A stretch of DNA of 32,769 nt, from the NCBI GenBank assembly GCA_964575895.1, contig CAZNTE010000027.1, positions 1 to 32,769 on the forward strand. The letters are read 5' to 3'. The translations under genes were made by a program, and so were the position numbers. Each line of letters opens with the position of its first letter. The stretch's first letter is position 1. Under the pieces are notes generated by a model that saw only the letters and a list, made by a program, of their open reading frames with translations, did no database searches and was not told the origin of the DNA. This document shows, piece after piece, positions 1 to 7,736 of the stretch. The stretch comes from Gudongella sp964575895. Its GTDB lineage: Bacteria > Bacillota > Clostridia > Tissierellales > Tissierellaceae.

Positions 1-36
1 GCTTGTAAAAAAGTTAGTTATTTCAACGGTTAAAAA

Positions 37-792
37 TTATGCAATTTGCTCAATTCTTTCCCTTCCTTCCAACAAACCCTTTACCCTTATAATTCCTCCC
101 TCCTTTAGTGTCAAGGAAGAAGAAGGATCAATTTTAAGACTATTTAATGTTAACTCAGAAGATAATACTCCACCATTACCTTTTAGGACGCCATTTTGTA
201 TGATAGCACCACCTGCATTATGAGCGTAATTAATCTTTTTTACTACTTTGGCATTATCAACCATAAGTCCACCTTCTAGCCAGACTTCACCAAATCTTCC
301 AGTAAGGTTTCCACTATTGAAAATTAGTAAGCTCTGTACTCTTAAGGCGGTAGCAGCCCTTCCAGTATAAGACCCTCCATTAATAATAACAGTTGTTCCA
401 AAGCCTCCTGATTCTACAGCTAATCTGCCTCCAATTATTGCTCCAGGGCCATTTATGGTTAATTTACCCCTTCTTAAAACTAAGGGCGTTCCGTCATATT
501 CATTAGCACTATTTACAAATGAGTATTCTATAGTATATCCATTCAGATTGAGGATATGTTCACCACCATCAATAGCAATTGCATCTTCTCCAGCCTGGGA
601 TCTTAGTATTTTAATGTTTCCACCAAGTTTAACTATACTACCATTAGGATCAGACAAGAAAGAATTTAGCTCATTAAAATTAGTTGCTATTTTTTCTTCA
701 ATTTCAACTGCAAGTGATACTTGGGGGATATATAAGAATATAATAGATAGAAAAAAAACAAGAGATAAAATAACCTTCAGGTGGGCTCTCAT
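37..792 (-). CDS. Secreted repeat-containing (beta-helix-like) hypothetical protein
   Basis: The protein has about 251 residues. An N-terminal hydrophobic stretch ending near IPQVSLAV looks like a signal peptide. The rest is rich in Gly, Asn and short hydrophobic strands (GGEHILNLNGY, KLTINGPGAI, TTVIINGGSYTG, GGAIIQNGVLKG), a pattern typical of right-handed parallel beta-helix proteins. I see no catalytic signature, so an exported surface protein of unknown role is the safest reading. I chose the second ATG (792) because GGAG lies about nine bases upstream of it, whereas it directly abuts the ATG at 801. The gene is divergent from the cobalamin-sensor operon and has its own extended -10 promoter. 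The fold is inferred from composition only. Confidence 0.6.
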   Translation of the reverse strand: MRAHLKVILSLVFFLSIIFLYIPQVSLAVEIEEKIATNFNELNSFLSDPNGSIVKLGGNIKILRSQAGEDAIAIDGGEHILNLNGYTIEYSFVNSANEYDGTPLVLRRGKLTINGPGAIIGGRLAVESGGFGTTVIINGGSYTGRAATALRVQSLLIFNSGNLTGRFGEVWLEGGLMVDNAKVVKKINYAHNAGGAIIQNGVLKGNGGVLSSELTLNSLKIDPSSSLTLKEGGIIRVKGLLEGRERIEQIA

Positions 793-833
793 ATTAAACA
801 TCTCCTTTGTTATGGAAGTTGTAGGTTTGCTTT

Positions 834-867
834 AATGCACCACTGCATTATTTAGTTAATTATACCA
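834..867 (-). promoter_or_regulatory. Extended -10 promoter and palindrome upstream of the secreted protein gene
   Basis: On the minus strand, TGGTATAAT (extended -10) is read at 867-859; no good -35 is visible. Just downstream, around the expected transcription start, lies a perfect 6-bp inverted repeat AATGCA-CCAC-TGCATT at 834-849. It could be an operator or a small leader hairpin. The promoter is moderately supported; the operator role is inference. Confidence 0.4.
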
Positions 868-1213
868 TGAAATTGTAATATTTATTTGAAAAATTTATAC
901 CCAAATTATAATTTTATATTTATCCATACATGCCAATAAGTCCCTAAATTATAAGAATAATCATGAGTTTTAATCTTAATCCACTACCTATAAAAAACTT
1001 CTCCAAACCATAAGCATCTAAGCCCTGATTGCTGGTCTTAAATAAATAAGTCTTGTTTGACCTGTAATCTGATTGAATTTTCCGATAATATTATCTTAAA
1101 TGGCTATATTACCGAATAATTATGTTAGAAAGTGGGTAAATTGATTTACATAATCGTCCATATCCGGTATTCTAATTTCATGAGATAAATAGAATGATTG
1201 GTGGGGATTAAAT
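836..1213. other. Divergent intergenic region, 378 bp
   Basis: This is the AT-rich spacer between the minus-strand secreted-protein gene and the plus-strand cobalamin-sensor operon. It holds the promoter and palindrome at 834-867 and the candidate forward promoter at 1145-1173. No open reading frame with a ribosome-binding site, RNA gene or strong hairpin was found between about 880 and 1140. Confidence 0.5.
1145..1173 (+). promoter_or_regulatory. Candidate promoter of the cobalamin sensor / GGDEF operon
   Basis: TTTACA at 1145-1150 and TATTCT at 1168-1173 are separated by exactly 17 bases, about 40 bases upstream of the ATG at 1214. The match to the vegetative consensus is fair, not strong. 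Confidence 0.4.
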
Positions 1214-2290
1214 ATGAGCATACTAATGAATTACTCAGATCAGAGATTTATAGAAATTTCGCAGGTAATATTTGAAGAGCAATTTAGAAGAGACCCTAAG
1301 TTAGAAGAAGAGATGGATGAAAGACGAAAAAAATTGATGTATGATGATGTTATATATAATATTAGCTTTTTACTAACTTCCATTCACTTTAAAGACAGTA
1401 AGATATTTGAGGGATATGCAAGATGGATTTATGATCTTCTGTGTAATTTGATGAAGGATATAGATAGAGACAGAATTATGGAGCACATGGTTGATCACTA
1501 TAATATAATGGCTGAAATTCTAAGTAGTAGTTCTGGTGATATGCTATCTCATGATGAGATCAATCTTGCCGTAGAATACCTAGGTATTGCTGTTGAAGTA
1601 ACGAAAAAAGCAGTTACAGATGTACAATTATCAGAGACCTTTATGAATGGAGATTATTATGAAATTAGAAGAGCATACCTTAATGCCATATTAAAAAGTC
1701 AGACCAGAGAAGCCTATAAGATTATTGATAATGCAAAAGAAAGTGGTTTAAGTATCTTGGACATTTACGAGCAAATCCTAACTAAGGCAATGTATGAAAT
1801 AGGTCTTTTGTGGCATAAGAATGTTATAACTGTTGATAGGGAACACTATGCAACTTCAGTTACTCAAACAGTAATGTCCAGTTTTTATAATGAATTATTT
1901 GATAAACCAAGAGTTAATAGGGTATTAGTTTCCTGTGCCGTGGGCAGTGAACTTCATGAAATGGGTATTAGAATGATTTCTGATGTTTTTGAATTTAATG
2001 GATGGGATACATATTATTTAGGTGCAGCCCTTCCAAAAAAAGCATTGCTAGATGCAATAAAAGAGCACAACCCTGATTTAATAGCTCTTTCTGTTACTAT
2101 GCCTCCATATTTATCCACATGTGAAGATATTGTTAAGTCCATAAAGGAAGCTTTCCCTAATTTGAAAATCGCAGTTGGTGGCCAGGCTTTTAAAAATACA
2201 GATGCCTTATGGAAGAAATGGAGTGTTGATTTTTATTCAGAGTCATCAGATGATCTAATCGCTTGGGCTAATGAGAAGATAAAAAAATAA
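1214..2290 (+). CDS. CarH-like cobalamin-binding sensor protein
   Basis: The protein has 358 residues. Residues about 145-230 form a helical cobalamin-cap domain and 233-358 a Rossmann-like B12-binding domain. The cap contains W200 followed nine residues later by E210-H211, the same W-x9-EH arrangement that covers the upper face of adenosylcobalamin in the CarH/LitR photoreceptors. The B12 domain has E246-x-H248-x-x-G251, whose His would be the lower axial ligand, followed by ALSVTM and VGGQAF, the usual later B12-fold motifs. Residues 1-140 are helical and unrecognised; no MerR DNA-binding helix-turn-helix is visible, so this is not a CarH repressor. It has no methyltransferase neighbour. 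The next gene, 27 bp downstream, is a diguanylate cyclase, so a light- or cobalamin-sensing input protein is likely. The start is supported by GGTGGGG seven bases upstream. Confidence 0.75.
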   Translation: MSILMNYSDQRFIEISQVIFEEQFRRDPKLEEEMDERRKKLMYDDVIYNISFLLTSIHFKDSKIFEGYARWIYDLLCNLMKDIDRDRIMEHMVDHYNIMAEILSSSSGDMLSHDEINLAVEYLGIAVEVTKKAVTDVQLSETFMNGDYYEIRRAYLNAILKSQTREAYKIIDNAKESGLSILDIYEQILTKAMYEIGLLWHKNVITVDREHYATSVTQTVMSSFYNELFDKPRVNRVLVSCAVGSELHEMGIRMISDVFEFNGWDTYYLGAALPKKALLDAIKEHNPDLIALSVTMPPYLSTCEDIVKSIKEAFPNLKIAVGGQAFKNTDALWKKWSVDFYSESSDDLIAWANEKIKK

Positions 2291-2317
2291 CCCTACTAAA
2301 TGCTAAAGGAGATAGAA

Positions 2318-3364
2318 ATGAAGAAAGACTATGTATCATTTCTAATACAATGCGACAAAAATCTTAAAATAATTAATACTTTCTGGTACCAGCCAGTTTA
2401 TTTGATATCTCCTTTGCAGACTAGTCTTGATAGTCTATTTGATAATAAAGATAAAGAGGCTGTTAAAACCCTATTTACCCAGGTTGTTTCTAGTCCTGAG
2501 GTATTATTATGTAGTGATGTATTCACATTGACCAGTCCAAAAATCCATGTAGGCCTATGTATGATGAAGTCTGGAGATAGGGTATTTGTTCAAGGACTTG
2601 ATGCAACTCTGTTACTCGATGATGCTTCCATGGGTTTAATAAAGGATATCTCTCATAAATTCCTTCTGGTACTTAAGGACAGTGACAACGAAGTTATTAT
2701 GAAAAATGCTTCCATGATTAGAGATCAATTTGAACAAATTCAAAAGCTTAATAATAATCTTTTAAATATGCAAAGACAACTTACAAAAGCAAATTCAGCC
2801 CTTAAAAGATTAAACGAGGATCTTAACAATAGACTGGTAAAGGATTCCTTAACTGGACTTGTAAGTAGATATCAGTATAGGGAAGAGATTGATCTAACTA
2901 TAGGTAGGAAAAATGATAAGTATGGAATTTTTACCTTTATTGACATAGATGATTTTAAGGATGTAAATGATACTTACGGACACCGAGTTGGGGATGAATA
3001 CCTGAAAGAATTTGCCAGGAGACTTACTAGTCTTCCCTTTGAAAATATCATTTGCATGAGAATATCCGGTGATGAATTTGGACTCTATATTCATGGATAT
3101 GATGAAGTCAGTGACTCAGATGTTGATAAGATATGGAATGAAATAGAATCAAGAGTTATTGATAGACCAATTACTATAGAGGACATTGAAAAAGATATTC
3201 AATGCAGTGCTGGTATGGCCATTTATGGTGAAGATACAAAGGATATATATGACTTGATTGAGTATGCTGATTTTGCCATGTATGAAGCAAAGAACTCGGG
3301 TAAGAATTCCTATAGAAGGTTTAATATGGACAGATATAATGATAAGGATACATCAATCTTATAA
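2318..3364 (+). CDS. GGDEF-domain diguanylate cyclase with N-terminal sensor-like domain
   Basis: Predicted to make cyclic di-GMP from two GTP. The 348-residue protein has an unrecognised N-terminal region of about 110 residues (PAS-like in size), a coiled-coil linker at about 137-172 rich in Leu, Asn and Gln, and a C-terminal GGDEF domain. The domain starts with DSLTGLVSR and continues with FIDIDDFKDVNDTYGH; the active-site loop is SGDEF at 250-254. The first Gly is replaced by Ser, but the catalytic GDEF core is intact. The RxxD inhibitory site normally just upstream is absent, so product inhibition may be lost. No membrane segment is present. I prefer the ATG at 2318, which has AAAGGAGA upstream, over the ATG at 2300. 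It is cotranscribed with the cobalamin sensor, which may be its input partner. Confidence 0.85.
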   Translation: MKKDYVSFLIQCDKNLKIINTFWYQPVYLISPLQTSLDSLFDNKDKEAVKTLFTQVVSSPEVLLCSDVFTLTSPKIHVGLCMMKSGDRVFVQGLDATLLLDDASMGLIKDISHKFLLVLKDSDNEVIMKNASMIRDQFEQIQKLNNNLLNMQRQLTKANSALKRLNEDLNNRLVKDSLTGLVSRYQYREEIDLTIGRKNDKYGIFTFIDIDDFKDVNDTYGHRVGDEYLKEFARRLTSLPFENIICMRISGDEFGLYIHGYDEVSDSDVDKIWNEIESRVIDRPITIEDIEKDIQCSAGMAIYGEDTKDIYDLIEYADFAMYEAKNSGKNSYRRFNMDRYNDKDTSIL

Positions 3365-3380
3365 TAATGGAGATAACTAA

Positions 3381-3905
3381 ATGATAGACAATAGAAGAGA
3401 AAGAATCTTAACTTTAACAAGAGCTTCCTTGGCATTAGGCTTATCCATAGTATGTCTCATATTATTTAGGGGACCCATAAGTATTGTATCCACCTTCTTA
3501 CTTCCACCAATTATAGTGCTTTTTGAAAGTGGTAAAACCTTGTTATACTACCTTTTGACTTCAATGGGTTTATTTATAACAACACTAATATTTTTCCCGA
3601 CCCAGTTAATATTTGTGCTTACATATATTATCTTGGCTCTAGCACTTATGATGCTAACTAAAAAAAGAGATAGAAAAATATCTCCTTTTAATACACTATT
3701 TTATCTATTTTTAACCATTATAGCTCTTTTTGTTGGAATTAGATTAACCCAATCAATCTATATGATACCTCTACATACAATGATGCTAAGAATATCTAAT
3801 AACAATCTACTTTTCTACTTTTTAATTATTCTTATGGAGGCTGTCCTTGTATGTGTCTTTAACTTTGGTATATTAAAACTCTTTAAAAGTAGAGTTAGAA
3901 AATGA
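3381..3905 (+). CDS. Small integral membrane protein, third gene of the sensor/GGDEF operon
   Basis: The protein has 174 residues with about five predicted transmembrane segments and a basic C-terminus (FKSRVRK). Its size and N-terminal pattern (RASLALGLSIVCLILF) recall substrate-binding S-components of ECF vitamin transporters, but no diagnostic motif is visible. I do not recognise the family. It begins 16 bases after the cyclase stop with a good GGAG site, so it is probably part of the same transcript. A role in cobalamin or substrate uptake would be speculation from context. Confidence 0.6.
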   Translation: MIDNRRERILTLTRASLALGLSIVCLILFRGPISIVSTFLLPPIIVLFESGKTLLYYLLTSMGLFITTLIFFPTQLIFVLTYIILALALMMLTKKRDRKISPFNTLFYLFLTIIALFVGIRLTQSIYMIPLHTMMLRISNNNLLFYFLIILMEAVLVCVFNFGILKLFKSRVRK

Positions 3906-3908
3906 TAT

Positions 3909-4346
3909 CTATAGCCTATTTATTTTGTAAGTAGTTTCAATACCCTCTCTTAATAAGAAGTCATCTAATCTACCTTTTAAGTTAAGTATGAGTTCTTCAT
4001 TTCTTGATTCACTGCCACCAGTAATATTAATAGTTAGTTCATTATTTTGTTCTAGTAGATTTAAGTCCTTCATACTTTCAACTACAAGTATTACTCCATC
4101 TTCGATTCCTTCTCCTTTTAAGGATAAGTCCCTTAAGATCTCATCTCCCAGTTCATCGGATCCTTTAAATTCAATAATCCTTCCATGTACATTTCCCTTT
4201 AATTCTATTTTGGGATTTATGCTAATCTCAACTATGTACTTTGGACTATTAATACTCCATAGCATGGTTCCAAAAGCTACTCCCATAATTACTCCCAGGA
4301 TTATTATTGCAATTAGCTTCTTTTTTATTATATCTTTTATCTCCAC
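3909..4346 (-). CDS. Small membrane protein with RsgI-type extracellular domain
   Basis: About 145 residues: a short basic N-terminus, one transmembrane helix near residues 11-31, then an extracytoplasmic domain starting with ISINPKIEL. That motif corresponds to DVNPSIEI and DVNPSVEI in the two RsgI-middle-domain proteins at 22.9-25.6 kb, so this is a third, minimal member. It lacks the cytoplasmic anti-sigma segment and any PepSY domain. I chose a GTG start at 4346 because GAGGAGG lies five bases upstream; the longer reading from the ATG at 4382 has no ribosome-binding site. A standalone extracellular sensor or accessory protein is plausible; its function is unknown. Confidence 0.65.
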   Translation of the reverse strand: MEIKDIIKKKLIAIIILGVIMGVAFGTMLWSINSPKYIVEISINPKIELKGNVHGRIIEFKGSDELGDEILRDLSLKGEGIEDGVILVVESMKDLNLLEQNNELTINITGGSESRNEELILNLKGRLDDFLLREGIETTYKINRL

Positions 4347-4407
4347 TATACCCTCCTCGATATTATGTCTACTAGTATACATTATATCAAATTATTAGGC
4401 TCAAGTG

Positions 4408-4446
4408 AAAAAAAAGACCTTGCTACTCAAATAGCAAAACCTTTTT
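4408..4446 (-). terminator. Rho-independent terminator after arsC
   Basis: On the minus strand a hairpin (AAGGTTTTGCTA paired with TAGCAAGGTCTT, using several G-U pairs) is followed by eight T residues, just beyond the arsC stop. Confidence 0.7.
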
Positions 4447-4449
4447 CTT

Positions 4450-4875
4450 CTAATCTTCCAGATGTAATTCTCCAGATTTAATTCTTTCTGCCAGAGACTT
4501 AATATTCTCTTCAATAATCTCAATAGTTTTCTTAAACTCCTCATCACTTTTACCAGATGGATCATCCAGACCCCAATCTTCCTCGTGTTGATTTGGAAGG
4601 AATGGGCAAATAACGTTACATCCCATCTTAATCAGGATATCAATATCCCCGATTTCATCAAGAAGCTTTGAGTGTTGAGTTTCTTCCATGTCAATATCAT
4701 ATATTTCCTTAATAATTCTTACTGCGTCTTGATTAATCTGAGGTTTAGTCTCAGTACCTGCAGATACACTTTCAAATACATCAGCTGCATAATGCTTTCC
4801 TAAAGCTTCAGCCATTTGACTTCTACATGAATTATGAACACATATAAATGCTACCTTTGGCTTTCTATTCATCAT
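4450..4875 (-). CDS. arsC: Arsenate reductase, low-molecular-weight phosphatase type
   Basis: Reduces arsenate to arsenite using thioredoxin-type electrons. The 141-residue protein has the phosphatase-like loop C12-VHNSC-R18 near the N-terminus, the downstream cysteine pair in MGCNVICPF used in the disulfide relay, and the WGLDDPSG acid loop. These match the Staphylococcus/Bacillus ArsC type, not the glutaredoxin-coupled type. It is the last gene of the arsR-acr3-arsC operon, 12 bases after acr3, and is followed by a terminator. The second ATG, three bases in, has slightly better spacing from AGGAGG and may be the true start. Confidence 0.93.
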   Translation of the reverse strand: MMNRKPKVAFICVHNSCRSQMAEALGKHYAADVFESVSAGTETKPQINQDAVRIIKEIYDIDMEETQHSKLLDEIGDIDILIKMGCNVICPFLPNQHEEDWGLDDPSGKSDEEFKKTIEIIEENIKSLAERIKSGELHLED

Positions 4876-4887
4876 AACTCCTCCTTC

Positions 4888-5958
4888 TTATCTTACTTCA
4901 GTTACAAACCAGGATCTGGTGTTATTAGCAATCTTTACTAACATTAACATAACAGGAACTTCCACTAGTACTCCCACGACTGTTGCAACAGCAGCACCAG
5001 ATGTTATTCCAAATACTGATATGGCAACAGCAACCGCCAATTCAAAGAAGTTTGATGCCCCAATCATTCCTGCAGGTGCTGCAACATTATGGGGTAGCTT
5101 CCAACCCTTGGCCCAAAAGTATGCAATGAAGAATATCAGGAATGTTTGAATAATAAGCGGTACAGCTATTAACAAAATATTAATTGGATTATCTATTATT
5201 ACCCTTCCTTGAAAGGAGAATATTATGATCAAGGTCAGCAATAATCCGATAATGGTGATGTTGCTAAATTTAGGAATATATACTTTTTCAAAATACTCTA
5301 TACCCTTATTTTTAGTAATATATGTTCTAGATAATACCCCAGCTAAAAGGGGAATAACGACAAACAATACAACTGATAAAAATAAGGTGTTCCAAGGAAC
5401 AATAATATCACTTACTCCTAAGAGTAGAGCAACTATTGGAACAAAGGCAACAAGTATAATTAGATCATTAGTTGCTACTTGCACAAGGGTATAAGCAGGA
5501 TTTCCCTTAGTCAAATGGCTCCATACAAAGACCATTGCCGTACAAGGAGCTGCTCCCAATAAAACTGCACCTGCCAAATACTGTTTTGCCATTTCTCCAT
5601 CAATGATATTCTTGTAGAATACATTGAAGAATAAATAGGCAATGGCAAACATGGTAAAGGGTTTTATTAGCCAGTTGGTTACCCAAGTAATAATTAATCC
5701 TTTAGGATTTTCACCAACCTTCTTTACGCTTTTAAAATCAACCTTAAGCATCATAGGATATATCATTAGCCAAATTAGTATGGCAACTGGTACAGATACA
5801 TTATAATACTCGAAATTACTTAGAAATTCAGGTATTCCTGGTAAGTAAACCCCTATAAGAACTCCAACTATCATACAAAAAGCTACCCAAACTGTAAGGT
5901 ATTTTTCAAAAAAACTAATTCCAGTTAAATTTTCCTTTGTCACTTTCTTATCCTCCAT
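4888..5958 (-). CDS. acr3: Arsenite efflux permease, ACR3 family
   Basis: Exports arsenite, the product of ArsC, across the cytoplasmic membrane. The 356-residue protein has about ten hydrophobic segments and the ACR3 signature GAAPCTAMVFVWS with its essential Cys, plus the conserved late motif GMIGASNFFELAVAVAI. Length is normal for the family. It lies between arsR (10-base gap) and arsC, so the three are surely one operon. The ATG at 5958 has no clear upstream site. A GTG five codons in (5943) has GGAGG eight bases before it and could be the true start. Confidence 0.93.
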   Translation of the reverse strand: MEDKKVTKENLTGISFFEKYLTVWVAFCMIVGVLIGVYLPGIPEFLSNFEYYNVSVPVAILIWLMIYPMMLKVDFKSVKKVGENPKGLIITWVTNWLIKPFTMFAIAYLFFNVFYKNIIDGEMAKQYLAGAVLLGAAPCTAMVFVWSHLTKGNPAYTLVQVATNDLIILVAFVPIVALLLGVSDIIVPWNTLFLSVVLFVVIPLLAGVLSRTYITKNKGIEYFEKVYIPKFSNITIIGLLLTLIIIFSFQGRVIIDNPINILLIAVPLIIQTFLIFFIAYFWAKGWKLPHNVAAPAGMIGASNFFELAVAVAISVFGITSGAAVATVVGVLVEVPVMLMLVKIANNTRSWFVTEVR

Positions 5959-5968
5959 AATGATAAAT

Positions 5969-6346
5969 TTACTGATTAATATGGTTTAAAACAAGTTCTA
6001 ATTCATTTGTAATAGTCTGACATGTATAGGGACTTTCCACATACAACTTACATTTCCTAAGATCCTCACCATATATTTCATGAGACTTAAAACTATCAAT
6101 CAGGTAATCAACTAGCAACTTGTTGTTCCTTCTAAAATCCTCATCAATCTTATAGTGAATCCACTGTGCATCCTTGTATCCTGATATAAGGCCATTGCTC
6201 TTTAATTTCCCCAAGTGTCTTGATACATTGGACTGATTAAGCCCTAGAATAACCTCAATTTCACAAACACAAAGCTCATAATTCATTAGAAGATTAAGTA
6301 TTCTTAGTCTGTTTTCATCCCCTAGGGTTTTAAAAAAATCTTCCAT
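5969..6346 (-). CDS. arsR: ArsR-family metalloid-responsive repressor (acr3 operon)
   Basis: A winged-helix repressor released from DNA by arsenite or antimonite. The 125-residue protein has the core LGDENRLRILNLL, the metal-binding ELCVCEI motif at the start of the alpha3 helix, and the recognition helix LNQSNVSRHLGKLKSNGLI. A further Cys pair (CKLYVESPYTC) near the C-terminus might provide extra ligands. GGAGGAAG sits just upstream of the ATG. The operon promoter and inverted repeat lie immediately upstream, consistent with autorepression. Confidence 0.92.
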   Translation of the reverse strand: MEDFFKTLGDENRLRILNLLMNYELCVCEIEVILGLNQSNVSRHLGKLKSNGLISGYKDAQWIHYKIDEDFRRNNKLLVDYLIDSFKSHEIYGEDLRKCKLYVESPYTCQTITNELELVLNHINQ

Positions 6347-6359
6347 AACTTCCTCCTTG

Positions 6360-6413
6360 TATGAGTATATTCGATTTCACTCATATACTATCAAATACAT
6401 TCACCCTTGTCAA
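6360..6413 (-). promoter_or_regulatory. arsR-acr3-arsC promoter and probable ArsR operator
   Basis: On the minus strand TTGACA (6413-6408), a 17-base spacer and TAGTAT (6390-6385) form a strong vegetative promoter. A perfect 7-bp inverted repeat, TATGAGT, 12 bases, ACTCATA (6360-6385), covers the end of the -10 and the start site, where ArsR would block initiation. Confidence 0.75.
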
Positions 6414-6432
6414 TATAAACTTAAAAATAAAA

Positions 6433-6453
6433 ACCAGCAGGATCTCTGCTGGT
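6433..6453 (-). terminator. Rho-independent terminator of the second metalloid operon
   Basis: ACCAGCAG and CTGCTGGT pair as a perfect 8-bp stem with a five-base loop, followed on the minus strand by TTTTATTTTT. It lies eight bases beyond the mini-thioredoxin stop. Confidence 0.85.
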
Positions 6454-6460
6454 ATACTTT

Positions 6461-6688
6461 CTACAGGAACTTCTTGATATCCTCAATACTTGGAACTTTT
6501 CCTGATACCACTACTTTTTCATCAACTACTACTGCTGGAGTAGTCATAACCCCATAGGCCATTATTTGTCTAAAGTCTTCAACCTTTTCAACAGAAGCAT
6601 CCAGATTCAACTCTTTTATTGCTTCCTTAACATTTTCTTCAGTCTTTTGACATTTCTTGCAACCTGTTCCTAAAACCTTAATTATCAT
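6461..6688 (-). CDS. Mini-thioredoxin, redox-active disulfide protein (CKKC)
   Basis: The 75-residue protein has the thioredoxin-fold pattern of the small TM0996/MTH895-type proteins: MIIKVLGTGCKKCQKTEENV with a CxxC active site at Cys10 and Cys13, and the cis-Pro motif MTTPAVVVDE. Such proteins are often encoded beside COG0701 permeases and ArsR regulators. It is the last gene of the operon and may reduce, deliver or chaperone a thiol-bound metal or metalloid for the upstream permeases. The partner is inferred from context only. Confidence 0.85.
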   Translation of the reverse strand: MIIKVLGTGCKKCQKTEENVKEAIKELNLDASVEKVEDFRQIMAYGVMTTPAVVVDEKVVVSGKVPSIEDIKKFL

Positions 6689-6701
6689 CCTAAATCCTCT
6701 T

Positions 6702-7247
6702 CTATTCTTTAGTCATTATCACTGCATTCTCATATATTCTATCAACTTCATCCTTTTTGATAATTTTTCCCAAGACATAACCTATTAATATTATTCCTGG
6801 TATGTTAAGTAATAATCTGGTTATTGCAAACTTCTCTCCCAGTGAAGCCATCTCAAATAAAAACATGGGAATCTTTGTTGTGGACCAAGCACCTATGAAA
6901 ATTAGAATATTACTAAACTTAACTCCCTTGTTCATAAACACTGCAGCTACTGGAAAAGCTCCATATAAGGGTCCTGCTGCCGCTGATCCAATAAATATCG
7001 ATAGGAGTACTCCCTTAATACCAGATCCTTCTCCCATATACTTGACCATGGTATCCCTAGGTACCCACACATCTAATAATCCTAAAAGTACAAATATAGG
7101 TGGAAGGATTAAGAGCATTTCCTTCAAAGTATAGGATGTTACATCCATTGCCTTAGCTCCAAGTTCATTATTTACCAGATATAAGGATAGAGTAATCAGT
7201 AGGATTACAAAAACTTTGAAGTATCTTTTAAAATATTTCTTAGCCAT
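6702..7247 (-). CDS. COG0701-type half-permease B
   Basis: The 181-residue membrane protein has about five hydrophobic segments. It contains GSGIKGVLLSIFIGSAAAG, then FPVAAVFMNKGV and a late ITRLLLNIPG. These match the equivalent positions of the preceding half-permease (GAESGIIGVLLASLVGS, FPTAAILLKGG, IYRNLLAYG) and resemble one repeat unit of ArsP/SO_0444-type permeases. It lacks the TPFCSCSS cysteine motif. It begins one base after the previous gene, so the two are translationally coupled and probably form a heterodimer. The substrate is unknown; regulation by ArsR points to a metalloid or metal. Confidence 0.7.
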   Translation of the reverse strand: MAKKYFKRYFKVFVILLITLSLYLVNNELGAKAMDVTSYTLKEMLLILPPIFVLLGLLDVWVPRDTMVKYMGEGSGIKGVLLSIFIGSAAAGPLYGAFPVAAVFMNKGVKFSNILIFIGAWSTTKIPMFLFEMASLGEKFAITRLLLNIPGIILIGYVLGKIIKKDEVDRIYENAVIMTKE

Positions 7248-7248
7248 C

Positions 7249-7722
7249 TTATATCACCATCCCAATCACAGCTGCAACAATTAATGAAAATCCATAAGCT
7301 AATAAATTCCTATAAATTGTCAGCTTCTTACCAAAATACTTCATCTCCACTGGTATGGTTACTAATCCAACCATCATTAATGTGGAAACAAAGGCTGCTA
7401 TTTGGGTATAGCCTGCTCCTCCCTTAAGGAGAATTGCTGCTGTTGGAAAAGCAACAAATCCTGGAATTAAGGTTACAGATCCAACAAGTGATGCCAGTAA
7501 TACACCAATTATTCCTGATTCAGCACCAATAATCTTAGATATAACCTCAGGATTTAAAAATGCCATCAATACCCCCACAAAGAGAATCACCACGAGGAAG
7601 TCAGGCAATATATTTTCAAAGGCTTTCCAGGATTTTTTTAGTGCTTTTATTGTTCTACTCTTATCTTTTAAAAATGATAAGAGTAGAAATCCAAAAGTTA
7701 CAAGGTATAAAGTAATATTCAA
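7249..7722 (-). CDS. COG0701-type half-permease A
   Basis: The 157-residue membrane protein has about five hydrophobic segments and is homologous in layout to the following half-permease: GIIGVLLASLVGS, a Pro-containing turn, FPTAAILLKGGAG, then VEMKYFGKKLTIYRNLLAYG. The start appears to be TTG at 7722, preceded by GAGGGAAGTGGG; no ATG is available. Together the two halves would equal one full-length permease. It lies 14 bases downstream of the TPFCSCSS permease in the same operon. Confidence 0.65.
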   Translation of the reverse strand: MNITLYLVTFGFLLLSFLKDKSRTIKALKKSWKAFENILPDFLVVILFVGVLMAFLNPEVISKIIGAESGIIGVLLASLVGSVTLIPGFVAFPTAAILLKGGAGYTQIAAFVSTLMMVGLVTIPVEMKYFGKKLTIYRNLLAYGFSLIVAAVIGMVI

Positions 7723-7736
7723 ATTCCCACTTCCCT

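Noticed and set aside
4919..5494. Plus-strand open frames across acr3
   Set aside because: They are shadows of the minus-strand permease gene with no start signals or family motifs.
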